Source: CAYQJL01 sp964612295
GTDB taxonomy: Bacteria; Eisenbacteria; RBG-16-71-46; CAIMUX01; WJJG01
Assembly: GCA_964612295.1 (NCBI GenBank)
Contig: CAZTDY010000060.1
Location: forward strand, 1 to 25,776
DNA: 25,776 bases
Direction of reading: 5' to 3'
Made by a program: the position numbers and the translations under genes. Positions within the stretch are counted from its first letter, which is position 1; each line of letters opens with the position of its first letter. The notes beneath the pieces are model-generated. The model was given only the letters and a program-made list of their open reading frames with translations, searched no databases and was not told the DNA's origin. Below are positions 1-7,802 of the stretch, one piece after another.

Positions 1-58
1 TTTCATATTGGAATCACGCTATCCTACAGGCTCATTTCATGTTGGAAGAGGCTCCTGT

Positions 59-88
59 TTGACCATTGCTCGGGCATCCTGCTATGCT
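59..88 (+). promoter_or_regulatory. Possible sigma-70 promoter for the first secreted protein
   Basis: TTGACC at 59-64 and TATGCT at 83-88 are separated by 18 bases. Both are close to the -35 and -10 consensus. Transcription would start near 95, giving a leader of only about 15 bases with the AAGGAGG ribosome site at 98-104. This is pattern matching only. Confidence 0.35.
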
Positions 89-110
89 CGGAGGGTCAAG
101 GAGGTGCACC

Positions 111-1082
111 ATGAGATTCAGTTTCCTAGTTCTCCTCGCCAGTGGGTTCTGTCTCCTCTCCCCTGCCAGTGGGCAGTCTCTGTATTCAGGCGACGCCCAC
201 TCCCCTCTCGGTGAGATTCCCCGCGAGAGCTTCTACTGCCAGACGCCCAACTACTCCATGATCTACAACATGTCCTCGGGGTTCGATGCCGAGATCGCCG
301 ACGACATTCCGGTGGAGTGGGCCGGCTACACGCTCGAGGCCGTCACGCTCTGGATGGGTGAGTGGTTCAGCATGGGTGGGCCCGAATGGCGGGATCCCCT
401 GGGTATGCGGCTCAACCTCTATCAGGAGAGCTGCCCCCCCGAGATGGTGCCCTCACAGACAATCGAAATCGACTGGATCGACCTGGAAAAGACGCTCGTC
501 TACGACTCGGGCGGTTCCATGGTCTACGAGGTGGTCATCCCGGTGAGCCCAGCGCTCACGATCACGCCCGGGATGTCGATCGGGGCAACGGTTCTGATCG
601 ACTGGGGACACGATGAGCCGTTCGCCGGAATCTGTGCGACATCTCAGTATGTCAGCTACGGCGCGTGCGTCGCCCATCTGGACGCGACCTGGTGGGGGTA
701 TGCGCGGTGGACGCCGATCGACTTCTACACCACGATACCCCAGGACTTGGGCTTCTGCCTGAGCGGTCAGCTCGCAGCGGCCCCGGATTGGCCGGCTGCC
801 GCCAAGGCGATACTCTCGGCCTCCCCCAACCCGATCCTCGGCCGGACGACGCTGAGCTATGACCTCGCCGCGCCGGGCAAGGTGCGGCTGAGCCTCCATG
901 ACGTCACGGGGCGGTGCGTACGTGTTCTTCAGGAGGGCTACCAGTGGGCCGGTCCCCACCATCTGACGTGGGATGCGACGGATGGCTCAGGATCGGCACT
1001 GCCCGCGGGAGCCTACCTGGCGCGGCTCCAGACGGCCGAGCAGGATGGTTCGATCCGGGTGCTGCTGCTGGAATCGGAGTAG
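111..1082 (+). CDS. Secreted protein with C-terminal FlgD-like/secretion-tail Ig domain
   Basis: The start at 111 is chosen because AAGGAGG sits 6 bases upstream and the protein then begins directly with a signal peptide (residues 1-21, hydrophobic core FLVLLASGFCLLSP, likely cleavage after ASG). An in-frame ATG at 66 would bury this. The mature part (about 22-240) is rich in aromatic residues and contains FDAEIADDIPVEWAGYTLEAV, a beta-rich segment seen in exported proteins of uncultured FCB-type bacteria; I cannot assign it a function. Residues about 245-320 form an Ig-like tail: SASPNPILGRTTLSYDL, then VRLSLHDVTGRCVRVL, then LPAGAYLARLQT. Such tails resemble FlgD Ig-like and type IX secretion C-terminal domains, but export by that route is not shown here. 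Length is 323 aa. It converges on the sulfatase-like gene with a 21-base gap. Confidence 0.85.
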   Translation: MRFSFLVLLASGFCLLSPASGQSLYSGDAHSPLGEIPRESFYCQTPNYSMIYNMSSGFDAEIADDIPVEWAGYTLEAVTLWMGEWFSMGGPEWRDPLGMRLNLYQESCPPEMVPSQTIEIDWIDLEKTLVYDSGGSMVYEVVIPVSPALTITPGMSIGATVLIDWGHDEPFAGICATSQYVSYGACVAHLDATWWGYARWTPIDFYTTIPQDLGFCLSGQLAAAPDWPAAAKAILSASPNPILGRTTLSYDLAAPGKVRLSLHDVTGRCVRVLQEGYQWAGPHHLTWDATDGSGSALPAGAYLARLQTAEQDGSIRVLLLESE

Positions 1083-1103
1083 AAGCAGTTCGGACGCGCG
1101 AAC

Positions 1104-2552
1104 TCAGTCCCCGACGTAGCCAAGGGATCGGAGCCTGCCGAGCACCTGCGGATCCACCGCATCGCCGAACGGCCGGGTCACGAAACCGTCGAAGCGTTCC
1201 AGCTCGCGCAGAAGCCGTGCAGCTTCAATGGTCTCGTCTTCGATCAGGTTGTCTTGCTCCCGGGGGTCGTTCCTCAAGTTGTACAGCTCATCTTTGCCGG
1301 TGGCGTTCGGCCGGTGGATGAGTTTCCAGGTGCGGTCCATCGCGCAGTAGAGCAGCCCGTCATCGGGACGCGCCTCGACCATCCGCGCATTCAGGTCGAA
1401 GAGATTGATCTGATCGGCGTAGGCGATACGCGGCTCCTCATCCTCCCCCTGCACCAATCCCCTGAGACTCAGCCCGGCCAGACCCTCGGGAACCGGCAGC
1501 CCCAAGCGCTCGAGCAGGGTTGGCAGGATGTCGGTTGTGCGCACAAGGTCGCCCACGACCTTCTCCTCCGGCCATCCCGGCACCCGCATGATCAGTGGCA
1601 CGCGGATCTGCTCCTGGTAGAGGATGCGGTGAAACCACCACCCATGATCGCCCAAGCCCTCCCCGTGGTCGGCCACCACCACCACGATCGTGTTCTCATC
1701 GCGGCCGCTCTCCCGCAGAAAGGCGACGAGTTCTCCGATCTGGCTATCGACGTAGGCGACCTCCGCTCGATAGTAGGCGCGAACGCGATCTTCGCCTTTC
1801 AGATCCCGGGGCACATGCCGCTCACAGACCTCCGCCGGCGGCAGGATGGCCGTGTCATGCGGATCCCAGTAATGCACCCAGGCCAGAAACGGATCCTCCG
1901 TACTGCCGATCCACCGGCAGGCCTCCCGGGTGGTCGCATCAGCACGGCGCTGGCTCGTCCGCCAGGACCAGTCGTAGAAGCCGCTATCGGTCTTGCTCAT
2001 CGAGTGAGCGGAGGCGGGCTTCGTTCCGCTGTCGAAGGTGTCGAACCCCCGGTCAAACCCGTAGAACTCGGAGACCGTGAAGGCGCTCAGGAACGCACCC
2101 GTGTGCCAGCCCCGCTCCTGCAGAAGCGAACCCAGGGTGGGGATGTAGTCGGGCAACTCGTATCCGCCACCGGCATAGATCACCCGGACGCCATGCTGAT
2201 AGGGATTGAGCCCGGTCAGGATCGAAGCATGCGAGATGGGCGTGGCGGCCGAGGGTGAGATCGCCAGATCGAATCGAACCCCCTCGGCGGCCAGGGCATC
2301 GAGATGCGGCGTGGGATTGTCCGCGGCGCCGTAGCAGCCAAGATGATCGAGCCGGGTGGTGTCCAGGGTCACCAGCAAGACGTTGTAGTCGGAGGAGTCG
2401 TCCTGTGGGCCGCCGCAGGAGCAGAGAACTACCAGCGCGACCCAGAACCAGGCGAGACGGAGTCCGCAGCGCAAGCTCATCGGGCACAGGGGGCGTTCGC
2501 CGGCCCCGTCGCCGGGATCCTGAACAGACCTTGGGGATGTGCTCTCCACCAT
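1104..2552 (-). CDS. Sulfatase-family (alkaline phosphatase superfamily) lipoprotein, Thr in the nucleophile position
   Basis: The 482-aa protein has the sulfatase fold landmarks. The N-terminal metal site is LLVTLDTTRLDHLGCYG (about 59-75), the active-site segment is SAATPISHASILTG (101-114), and VVADHGEGLGDHGWW supplies the C-terminal metal ligands. Classical type I sulfatases have C-x-P-S-R, whose Cys becomes formylglycine. Here the aligned residues are T-P-I-S-H, so Thr104 takes that place. Thr is the nucleophile in related LtaS, phosphoethanolamine transferase and NPP enzymes, so the substrate may be a phospho-ester or phospho-diester rather than a sulfate; the true substrate is unknown. 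A hydrophobic stretch ending LCSC (Cys46) looks like a lipobox, implying a lipoprotein. The start at 2552 has a strong AGGAGG 7 bases upstream; the internal ATG at 2480 has none, although it would give a more typical signal peptide. It lies downstream of the vWA gene on the same strand. Confidence 0.88.
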   Translation of the reverse strand: MVESTSPRSVQDPGDGAGERPLCPMSLRCGLRLAWFWVALVVLCSCGGPQDDSSDYNVLLVTLDTTRLDHLGCYGAADNPTPHLDALAAEGVRFDLAISPSAATPISHASILTGLNPYQHGVRVIYAGGGYELPDYIPTLGSLLQERGWHTGAFLSAFTVSEFYGFDRGFDTFDSGTKPASAHSMSKTDSGFYDWSWRTSQRRADATTREACRWIGSTEDPFLAWVHYWDPHDTAILPPAEVCERHVPRDLKGEDRVRAYYRAEVAYVDSQIGELVAFLRESGRDENTIVVVVADHGEGLGDHGWWFHRILYQEQIRVPLIMRVPGWPEEKVVGDLVRTTDILPTLLERLGLPVPEGLAGLSLRGLVQGEDEEPRIAYADQINLFDLNARMVEARPDDGLLYCAMDRTWKLIHRPNATGKDELYNLRNDPREQDNLIEDETIEAARLLRELERFDGFVTRPFGDAVDPQVLGRLRSLGYVGD

Positions 2553-2559
2553 GACGCCG

Positions 2560-2565
2560 CCTCCT
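2560..2565 (-). promoter_or_regulatory. Ribosome binding site that decides the sulfatase start
   Basis: The reverse strand reads AGGAGG, 7 bases before the ATG at 2552. No comparable site precedes the in-frame ATG at 2480. This supports a signal peptide with an unusually long (about 24 residue) N-region ahead of the lipoprotein core. Confidence 0.6.
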
Positions 2566-2637
2566 GAGGCCGAGATGATGACCGAGGGTCATACTCGCCC
2601 GGGACTGAGGCCGGGGTCAACCGTGGCATTCCCTTAT

Positions 2638-2673
2638 AGAGAAACCAGCGGTGTCTGCACGCCGCTGGTCTCT
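2638..2673 (-). terminator. Hairpin between vWA and sulfatase genes, likely terminator
   Basis: ACCAGCGG (2644-2651) pairs with CCGCTGGT (2662-2669). The stem extends through AGA/TCT flanks with one mismatch to about 12 bp, closing a 10-base loop. It lies about 30 bases past the vWA stop. The T-run is weak (TATAA on the minus strand, TTTATA on the plus strand), so it may be a leaky or bidirectional terminator, or an mRNA-stabilising stem. Confidence 0.55.
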
Positions 2674-2704
2674 TTATAGAAGGGTCTTGAAAAGCCGGTC
2701 TGCG

Positions 2705-3859
2705 CTATTCCAGTTCGAAACCGAGCGCGGAAGCCTGCTCGCGAATCGCCTCGATCATGACCTCATCAAGCGTGTCCTCTTCACCCTCGGCGACCTCTTT
2801 CCTCTTCTCGGCAACGAACGTCTTGCGCTCGTCACTCAAACGCTGGATCTGCTCCTGGATGTCGTCTCGCTTCTGCTGATTCTCCTCGACGAACGTCTTG
2901 CGTTCCTCCTCGGTCATCGAGCGCATCTCTTCGGGCAGAGCGTCCTCATCCAGCTCTTCCAGATCCACCTCCCCCTCCTTCACAGCATCCACCAGGTCCC
3001 AGGCGGCGTTCCGGTAGTTCCCCGAGGCTTTGAACAGGGCCCGCTCGGCCGACACCGCCGGCGCGAGGACCTGCGCGTTCGTGTCCTGGGCTTCCTGGCG
3101 TTTGGCGCTCTCCACACCTTCCGAACCGAAGGGGATGTAGGTCGCATTGAGCAGTGCGCTCAGACGGGCGATCTCTTCATCCTGAGGAGCGTCGACGTGC
3201 ACGATGGCCCGGTCCTGGTCGATGTTCATGTACTTGCCGTCTGCGAGCAGGGCGCCCTCCTGCCAGAGGCCGGCAACCCCATCCTGATAGGGGCCGCAGT
3301 GAATGGTGTTCACCACGATCTGCCTGTCGATCGAGGCCTGGCAGGCAGAGCGGAAATCGACTCCGCCCTGCGTGAACGGCTCATTCCCCGCGATGAAGAT
3401 CGCTTTGAAGTCCCAACCCGACGCGCTCCAGTCGAGGTCACTGACCGCATCCTGGATGACCCAGCCGCAGTACTCATCTCCCCCGTTGGTCTTGAGCGCG
3501 AACAGCTCTTCCGAGACGGCGTCCAAATCCGTGGTGAGAGGCAGGATCATCCTGATGTATCCCTCCTCCGCCAGCAGGGAGCTCTTTCCATATTCATAGA
3601 GGGCGACTTCCAGGTCGGGCTGCCGCCCGTCACGCTCGGCGACCGCAAACTCATTGACGATCTTCCAGAGCTGCGTTTGGGCCTGGCTGATCAAACCCTC
3701 CATGCTGCCTGAGGTATCCAGCAGGATCGCGAGCTGGATCCGGGGATTCTCTTCGTGGGCAACAGCCGTCGTCCCCACGGTCAGGGTGACCAGCATGAGA
3801 CTCAGGATGGCGGCAGCCTTCAGGCCCGCCTTGATCAGGGAGGTGCGTTCGGTCTTCAT
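2705..3859 (-). CDS. Exported von Willebrand factor A domain protein
   Basis: The start at 3859 is picked because AAAGGAG lies 6-7 bases upstream and the protein (384 aa) then begins with a signal peptide, MKTERTSL...TTAVA/HEE, cleavage near 34. The vWA domain spans roughly residues 38-230. Its MIDAS metal-binding motif DTSGS is at 48-52 (Asp48, Ser50, Ser52), placed after the usual IQLAILL strand. The region GGDEYCGWVIQDAVSDLDW belongs to the vWA core. The last 90 residues or so (ELDEDALPEEMRSMTEEERK and following) are highly charged and predicted to be helical or coiled coil, ending in LGFELE. vWA proteins of this kind bind other proteins in a metal-dependent way; the partner is unknown. 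The gene diverges from the haem-binding histidine kinase across a 346-base gap. Confidence 0.88.
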   Translation of the reverse strand: MKTERTSLIKAGLKAAAILSLMLVTLTVGTTAVAHEENPRIQLAILLDTSGSMEGLISQAQTQLWKIVNEFAVAERDGRQPDLEVALYEYGKSSLLAEEGYIRMILPLTTDLDAVSEELFALKTNGGDEYCGWVIQDAVSDLDWSASGWDFKAIFIAGNEPFTQGGVDFRSACQASIDRQIVVNTIHCGPYQDGVAGLWQEGALLADGKYMNIDQDRAIVHVDAPQDEEIARLSALLNATYIPFGSEGVESAKRQEAQDTNAQVLAPAVSAERALFKASGNYRNAAWDLVDAVKEGEVDLEELDEDALPEEMRSMTEEERKTFVEENQQKRDDIQEQIQRLSDERKTFVAEKRKEVAEGEEDTLDEVMIEAIREQASALGFELE

Positions 3860-4205
3860 TTTGATTCTCCTTTCACTCCTAGGGGGCGTTGACTTGAGGG
3901 TACTACTGGCCGGGCCGGGCGGTTTATTCCCAAGAAATCCCGTTTCCCGCACCGCGAGACGCTACAAAAGGGCAACCTCTCCTGGCGATGGCCTGGGTGA
4001 GCTACAGCGTCCTTGCGGAGACCCCCAAGATCGCCCAGCTGGTGATCCGCTCAACCGTAAGCTAAGACTGCACAACGTATTCGACTAATACGAGTTATGC
4101 TCTCCGGATTCGCCCGGTCCACCATACGACAGATCAAGATACAGTTGCATCTGGCCGATGGGTAGAGGGTCGGCCCGGGTGTTACCTATTCAGGGGAGAC
4201 AGTGG
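3860..4205. other. Divergent intergenic region between vWA gene and histidine kinase
   Basis: No convincing gene. It holds the vWA ribosome site (reverse complement of 3866-3872) and presumably divergent promoters, which I could not pin down. A dyad GATCGCC/GGTGATC with one mismatch occurs at 4029-4047, inside a GC-rich stretch (about 3990-4060) that can fold further. I compared it by eye with GEMM, cobalamin, TPP and SAM riboswitch cores and found no match. Confidence 0.4.
4192..4199 (+). promoter_or_regulatory. Ribosome binding site favouring a GTG start for the kinase
   Basis: AGGGGAGA at 4192-4199 is followed 6 bases later by an in-frame GTG at 4206. The in-frame ATG at 4158 has no purine-rich site in front. 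I therefore prefer 4206, with 4158 as the alternative (16 residues longer). Confidence 0.5.
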
Positions 4206-5837
4206 GTGGTTCGTGACTCTCTGCCCAGTCAACGTGGTCCTCTCGGTCAACTGCACCGTATTGGACGCGTGCTCATGCTGGCCTGGACCGTCGTCCTGGC
4301 AGCCTCGCTGATCTGGAACGTCTGGTACCAGAACTCCGAGCTCCAGGAACTGGCGCGGTCCTACGCGCGCACGGGTTTCGAGAAGGACGTCCTCTACCGG
4401 GCGTGGAACGCCGGGCACTCGCCGGTCTACGTGCCCCAGAACGAGGACACGCCGCCCAATCCTCATCTGGCACACCTGCCGCATCGCGATGTGGTCACCG
4501 CAGACGGTCTCGAACTCACGATAATGAATCCGGCCTACATGACGAGGCAGGTTCACGAGATCGGACGTCAACGAAGCTCTCATCACGGCCACATCACCAG
4601 CCTGAACCCCATTCGCGAGGAAAACGCGCCCGACGATTGGGAGCGCCAGGCTTTGCAGGCTTTTGAGACCGGCTCCTCCGAGGTGAGTTCGATCGAATGG
4701 ATCGGCGACCAGGAGTATCTGCGACTGATGCGTCCGCTCCTCACCGAGGCCGGGTGCATCTCCTGTCACGGCTCGCAGGGGTACAAGGTGGGGGACATTC
4801 GCGGAGGGATCAGTTCCTCGATCCCCCTGGCGCCGCTGGAGGCGCTCGCGCAGACGCCCAGGCTCATCCTGATTCTCTGTCACATTCTCATCTGGGCCAT
4901 CGGCCTGACGGGAATCGGCCTGGGGGGGCGGAGGTTCGGGCGGGAGATCGCACGGCGGGAGGAGGCCGAGGGACAGAAGAGACAGGCCGAACGGAATCTG
5001 GAGCAGGTCTGGAAGATGGAGTCGGTCGGTCGTCTGGCGGCCGGGCTCGCCCACGAGATCAACACACCGCTCCAGTACATGAGCGACAATCTCAGCTTCA
5101 TCGATGAAGCCCAGCAAGAGTTGACGACCTCTCTCCAGAAGTACCACGACCTGGGCCGGCGAGCAGCCAGCGGGCAGGAGGTGAGCACGGAATTGCAGGC
5201 AGCCGCTGCACGGGCGGAAGAGGAGGATTTCGAATTCCTCGCCCTGGAGCTTCCCCAGGCGGTTGCCGCCGCGCGATCCGGGGCTCGGCAGGTCTCCGAC
5301 CTGATCAAGGGGATGGAAGAGTTGGTCGAATCACCGGCAAGGACGAGGATTCCGACGAATGTGAACGGGATCATCGAGAAGACGATCAGGGCCGGCGGCA
5401 AGGTCTGGGATCCTGTGGCAACCGTCGAGTTCAACCCGGATCCCAATCTCGAGTTGATCGAGGCCCACCCCACCGAACTCGGTCAGGTGATCCTGCAGCT
5501 TCTCAGCAACGCCTGCCGGGCGGTCGAGGATGCGGGCGCAGCCGCGGGGGCAAAGGGGCGCATCGACATCACCACCCGTCAGGTGGGCGATGCGATCGAG
5601 ATCATCGTGGCCGACAACGGAATCGGAATCGCACCTGAGAATCAAGGAAAGATCTTCGATCCCTTCTTCACCACCCGGGAGGTCGGCCAGGGCACCGGGC
5701 AGGGCCTGATGATCGCCTACAACGTGGTGGTCGGACGGCATGGTGGGGAACTGACGTTCGAATCGGAGCGGGGCAGCGGCACCACCTTCTATGTGCGGCT
5801 ACCCGTGCGGACGACCGATCTGGCCGCCGGCGAATAG
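4206..5837 (+). CDS. Membrane histidine kinase with periplasmic c-type haem (DUF3365/Tll0287-like) sensor
   Basis: About 543 aa from GTG 4206. A first membrane helix (about 23-41, LMLAWTVVLAASLIWNVWY) and a second (about 220-241, LILILCHILIWAIGLTGIGL) bracket a periplasmic sensor of some 175 residues. This sensor resembles DUF3365/Tll0287-like domains, with NPAYMTRQ and a CISCH haem-attachment motif (Cys184, Cys187, His188). A short coiled coil leads to the kinase core: H-box GLAHEINTPLQ (phospho-accepting His283), a long helical stretch rich in E and A, N-box LLSNACRAVEDA (Asn435), G1 box DNGIG (Asp470), F-box FDPFFTTREVG and G2 GTGQGL. The covalent haem suggests redox or gas sensing; that is inference. 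No response regulator is in the window, so it is an orphan here. It ends 8 bases before the stop of the convergent lipoprotein gene. Confidence 0.9.
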   Translation: MVRDSLPSQRGPLGQLHRIGRVLMLAWTVVLAASLIWNVWYQNSELQELARSYARTGFEKDVLYRAWNAGHSPVYVPQNEDTPPNPHLAHLPHRDVVTADGLELTIMNPAYMTRQVHEIGRQRSSHHGHITSLNPIREENAPDDWERQALQAFETGSSEVSSIEWIGDQEYLRLMRPLLTEAGCISCHGSQGYKVGDIRGGISSSIPLAPLEALAQTPRLILILCHILIWAIGLTGIGLGGRRFGREIARREEAEGQKRQAERNLEQVWKMESVGRLAAGLAHEINTPLQYMSDNLSFIDEAQQELTTSLQKYHDLGRRAASGQEVSTELQAAAARAEEEDFEFLALELPQAVAAARSGARQVSDLIKGMEELVESPARTRIPTNVNGIIEKTIRAGGKVWDPVATVEFNPDPNLELIEAHPTELGQVILQLLSNACRAVEDAGAAAGAKGRIDITTRQVGDAIEIIVADNGIGIAPENQGKIFDPFFTTREVGQGTGQGLMIAYNVVVGRHGGELTFESERGSGTTFYVRLPVRTTDLAAGE

Positions 5838-5845
5838 TCCGGCCC

Positions 5846-7411
5846 CTACAGCTCCACCATTGACCCGATCACCCGTTCGATGCGCGGGCTGGAGCGTCTC
5901 TCCAGGATGGGCCCACCGGCTGTAATCGTGACCAACAGTTCGAGGTGATTGCTGCTCAATCCGGTTGAGTCTTCCACCCACAACTCCCACTCGAACCAAT
6001 CCCGTTCGGTGAATCCGGTATAGCTGATCAAGATCTCGCAGCTTCCTCCGGTCCCTCTGAGGCAGGCGAAGTCATCGTGCTCGTAAATCGACCCACTGGC
6101 AGTGACCTCCCCACCCTGTCCGAGCATGAAGTAGGTCAGATGTTCCCAGACGAGCGAGATGTCCCCGTCGGGATCGGTGTAGTCGAACGAAACCGTGAAC
6201 TGCCCGTCGGGACCACCGAACAGGGTCGGGTGGCTGAGACCGCTGAGCACGGGCGCTGTCGGCTCGGCCTCTTCGGGCTCGTAGTGCACGGTGACTGAGG
6301 TCTTGCCGGCCTCCCCATCCACTCCGTTCTCGAAGCCCCGGTTGACTTCAGAAACATAGGCGACAATCTGCAGGGTGTTCTCCCCTTCCGCCAGCTGAAG
6401 CTCACCCTCGGTGCTGAAGAGGGACCCGGTGCCAGAACCGCTGGAACTCACGTGGACAGCAGGAGAGACCAGCGCACCGTTGCCCCAGACATCGACATGG
6501 CCACCATCTGAACTCACGATCACCGGAGGCCGGTTGATCGTGCCGCTCAGCACTTGGAGACGCTCGGCCGAATCCGTGTAGGTGGTCCCGTCCACCGGAT
6601 TGGTGATGGTGACCGCCGCCTGGACACCCAGCGGCACGTAGAATGCCGTCCCATACCCATGCATCATGGCTCGGTACTCCCGGTAGCGGTAGTTGTCGTC
6701 CTGTTCACTCGAGAAGCTGACGAACCGGGTGACTCGCTGGGCGATGATGAACCTCGCGGGATTCGAGGGATCTTCGATATAGCGTTGAAAGAAGCGGCTG
6801 TCGGAGTTTGCGAAGCTCTCCATGATCTCGGCCTTGGTCTTATCTTCAACCATCGTGACGCCGGCGGCCATCTCGATGATCGTGGTGAGATCTTCGAAGT
6901 CCATCACGCGGCGGACCGACTGCAGCGTGGTCGAGCGGGTGGGAGCGAATCCATCCCGTTCCGGATCGTAAAGGCGGCCCATCGTGGGATCGATGAGCGA
7001 GAGAATGAACACTCCGGCGTCCGTGTTCTGCCCATCAAAAGTTGCGTTCTTGTCCTGCTGAAAGGTCTCGCCGGAGACGAGCTCGAACATGCCCATCGCG
7101 TTGCCGGAGGCGGAGTCCACGAAGCAAACCATGTCGTTGGGCGAGCTGAGGAAGTAGCACAGCTCGACCCCCGCCAACGGGCTCCCCAGCGAGTCGAGGA
7201 CTTCCGCTTCGAACACGAGGTCACCGGCCCCGTCCCGCACGTCCGCGATGCCGGATGGGTCGGTGTGCAGAATGACCGCACCGTCAGCTTCCTCTTCCTG
7301 ATTCTCGTCGTCCCCGGGAGCCGTTGAGCCCGGGCTGTCTTCGCCACTGAAACAACCGGGGATCGTGCAGAGGAGAATCAAAGACAGGAAGAAGGCTGCA
7401 AACATCGCCAT
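5846..7411 (-). CDS. Large lipoprotein of unknown function with Ig/fibronectin-like repeats
   Basis: This 521-aa protein starts at 7411 with AAAGGAG 7 bases upstream. It opens with a lipoprotein signal whose lipobox IPGC puts the lipidated Cys at 20, followed by an acidic linker (PGDDENQEEEADG) typical of surface-exposed lipoproteins. Residues about 45-130 look like an Ig-like domain (VRDGAGDLVFEAEVLDSLGSPLAGVELCYFLSS). The middle, helical part (MDFEDLTTIIEMAAGVTMVE, SRFFQRYIEDPSNPARF) is unfamiliar. Residues about 270-390 and 395-500 again look beta-rich; the phrases TITNPVDGTTYTDSAERL and FDYTDPDGDISLVWEHL are the kind found in bacterial Ig/PKD-like domains. I do not recognise a family. No neighbours share its direction, so it appears monocistronic. 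Confidence 0.8.
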   Translation of the reverse strand: MAMFAAFFLSLILLCTIPGCFSGEDSPGSTAPGDDENQEEEADGAVILHTDPSGIADVRDGAGDLVFEAEVLDSLGSPLAGVELCYFLSSPNDMVCFVDSASGNAMGMFELVSGETFQQDKNATFDGQNTDAGVFILSLIDPTMGRLYDPERDGFAPTRSTTLQSVRRVMDFEDLTTIIEMAAGVTMVEDKTKAEIMESFANSDSRFFQRYIEDPSNPARFIIAQRVTRFVSFSSEQDDNYRYREYRAMMHGYGTAFYVPLGVQAAVTITNPVDGTTYTDSAERLQVLSGTINRPPVIVSSDGGHVDVWGNGALVSPAVHVSSSGSGTGSLFSTEGELQLAEGENTLQIVAYVSEVNRGFENGVDGEAGKTSVTVHYEPEEAEPTAPVLSGLSHPTLFGGPDGQFTVSFDYTDPDGDISLVWEHLTYFMLGQGGEVTASGSIYEHDDFACLRGTGGSCEILISYTGFTERDWFEWELWVEDSTGLSSNHLELLVTITAGGPILERRSSPRIERVIGSMVEL

Positions 7412-7802
7412 CGCTCGACTCCTTTGTGCCGGTCATGCGGGGCACCATCTCTGGATGCCTCTTCAGGCCCCAAGATTCGAACATGGCAGGCAGTCGAACC
7501 GGACGCGTGATTCGCCCCGTACTCAGTGATATCGGTCTGGGCACAGCACTTGCTTAGGCGGGTGCTCGGCGACTCCGTTTGACCGAACAGTGCAATAAGT
7601 GAAGGTGTCGTGGGCAGCTATATCACGCCTATGCGCAAGGTGGCTCTTTGTCGCCAACATGCCGGAGAGGTCGATTGACGCGTATTGGCGCACTTCCGCT
7701 GCACTGCCCTGACCTTGAGTGCTATAGTGAATCTGTGTGCAACCCGGCCCCAGCCGAAACGCGACTGGGCATGCTTTTACGCGATGAGGGGAGGGTACTG
7801 CC
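7412..7802. other. Divergent intergenic region, 391 bases
   Basis: It separates the 521-aa lipoprotein (-) from the tandem-repeat secreted protein (+). It contains the ribosome sites of both genes (AAAGGAG reversed near 7419-7425; GGGGAGGG near 7789-7796). TATAGT at 7723-7728 could be a -10 box for the plus-strand gene, but I see no good -35. No gene, RNA or repeat is evident. Confidence 0.4.

Noticed and set aside
1254..2258. Long open frame on the plus strand opposite the sulfatase-like gene
   Set aside because: It is antisense to a clearly recognised protein with a strong ribosome site, and its product shows only the composition expected of a GC-rich shadow frame.
2651..3712. 353-codon open frame on the plus strand opposite the vWA gene
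   Set aside because: The minus-strand vWA protein has a signal peptide, MIDAS motif and ribosome site; the opposite frame has no recognisable domain.
3985..4060. Cyclic-di-GMP (GEMM) riboswitch suggested by AAAAGGGCAACC
   Set aside because: The conserved tetraloop-receptor and GCAAAGCC/GGTAGCC-type core sequences are absent.
7440..7500. tRNA-like GTTCGAATC on the minus strand
   Set aside because: The surrounding bases give a mismatched T-stem and no acceptor, anticodon or D-arm pairing.
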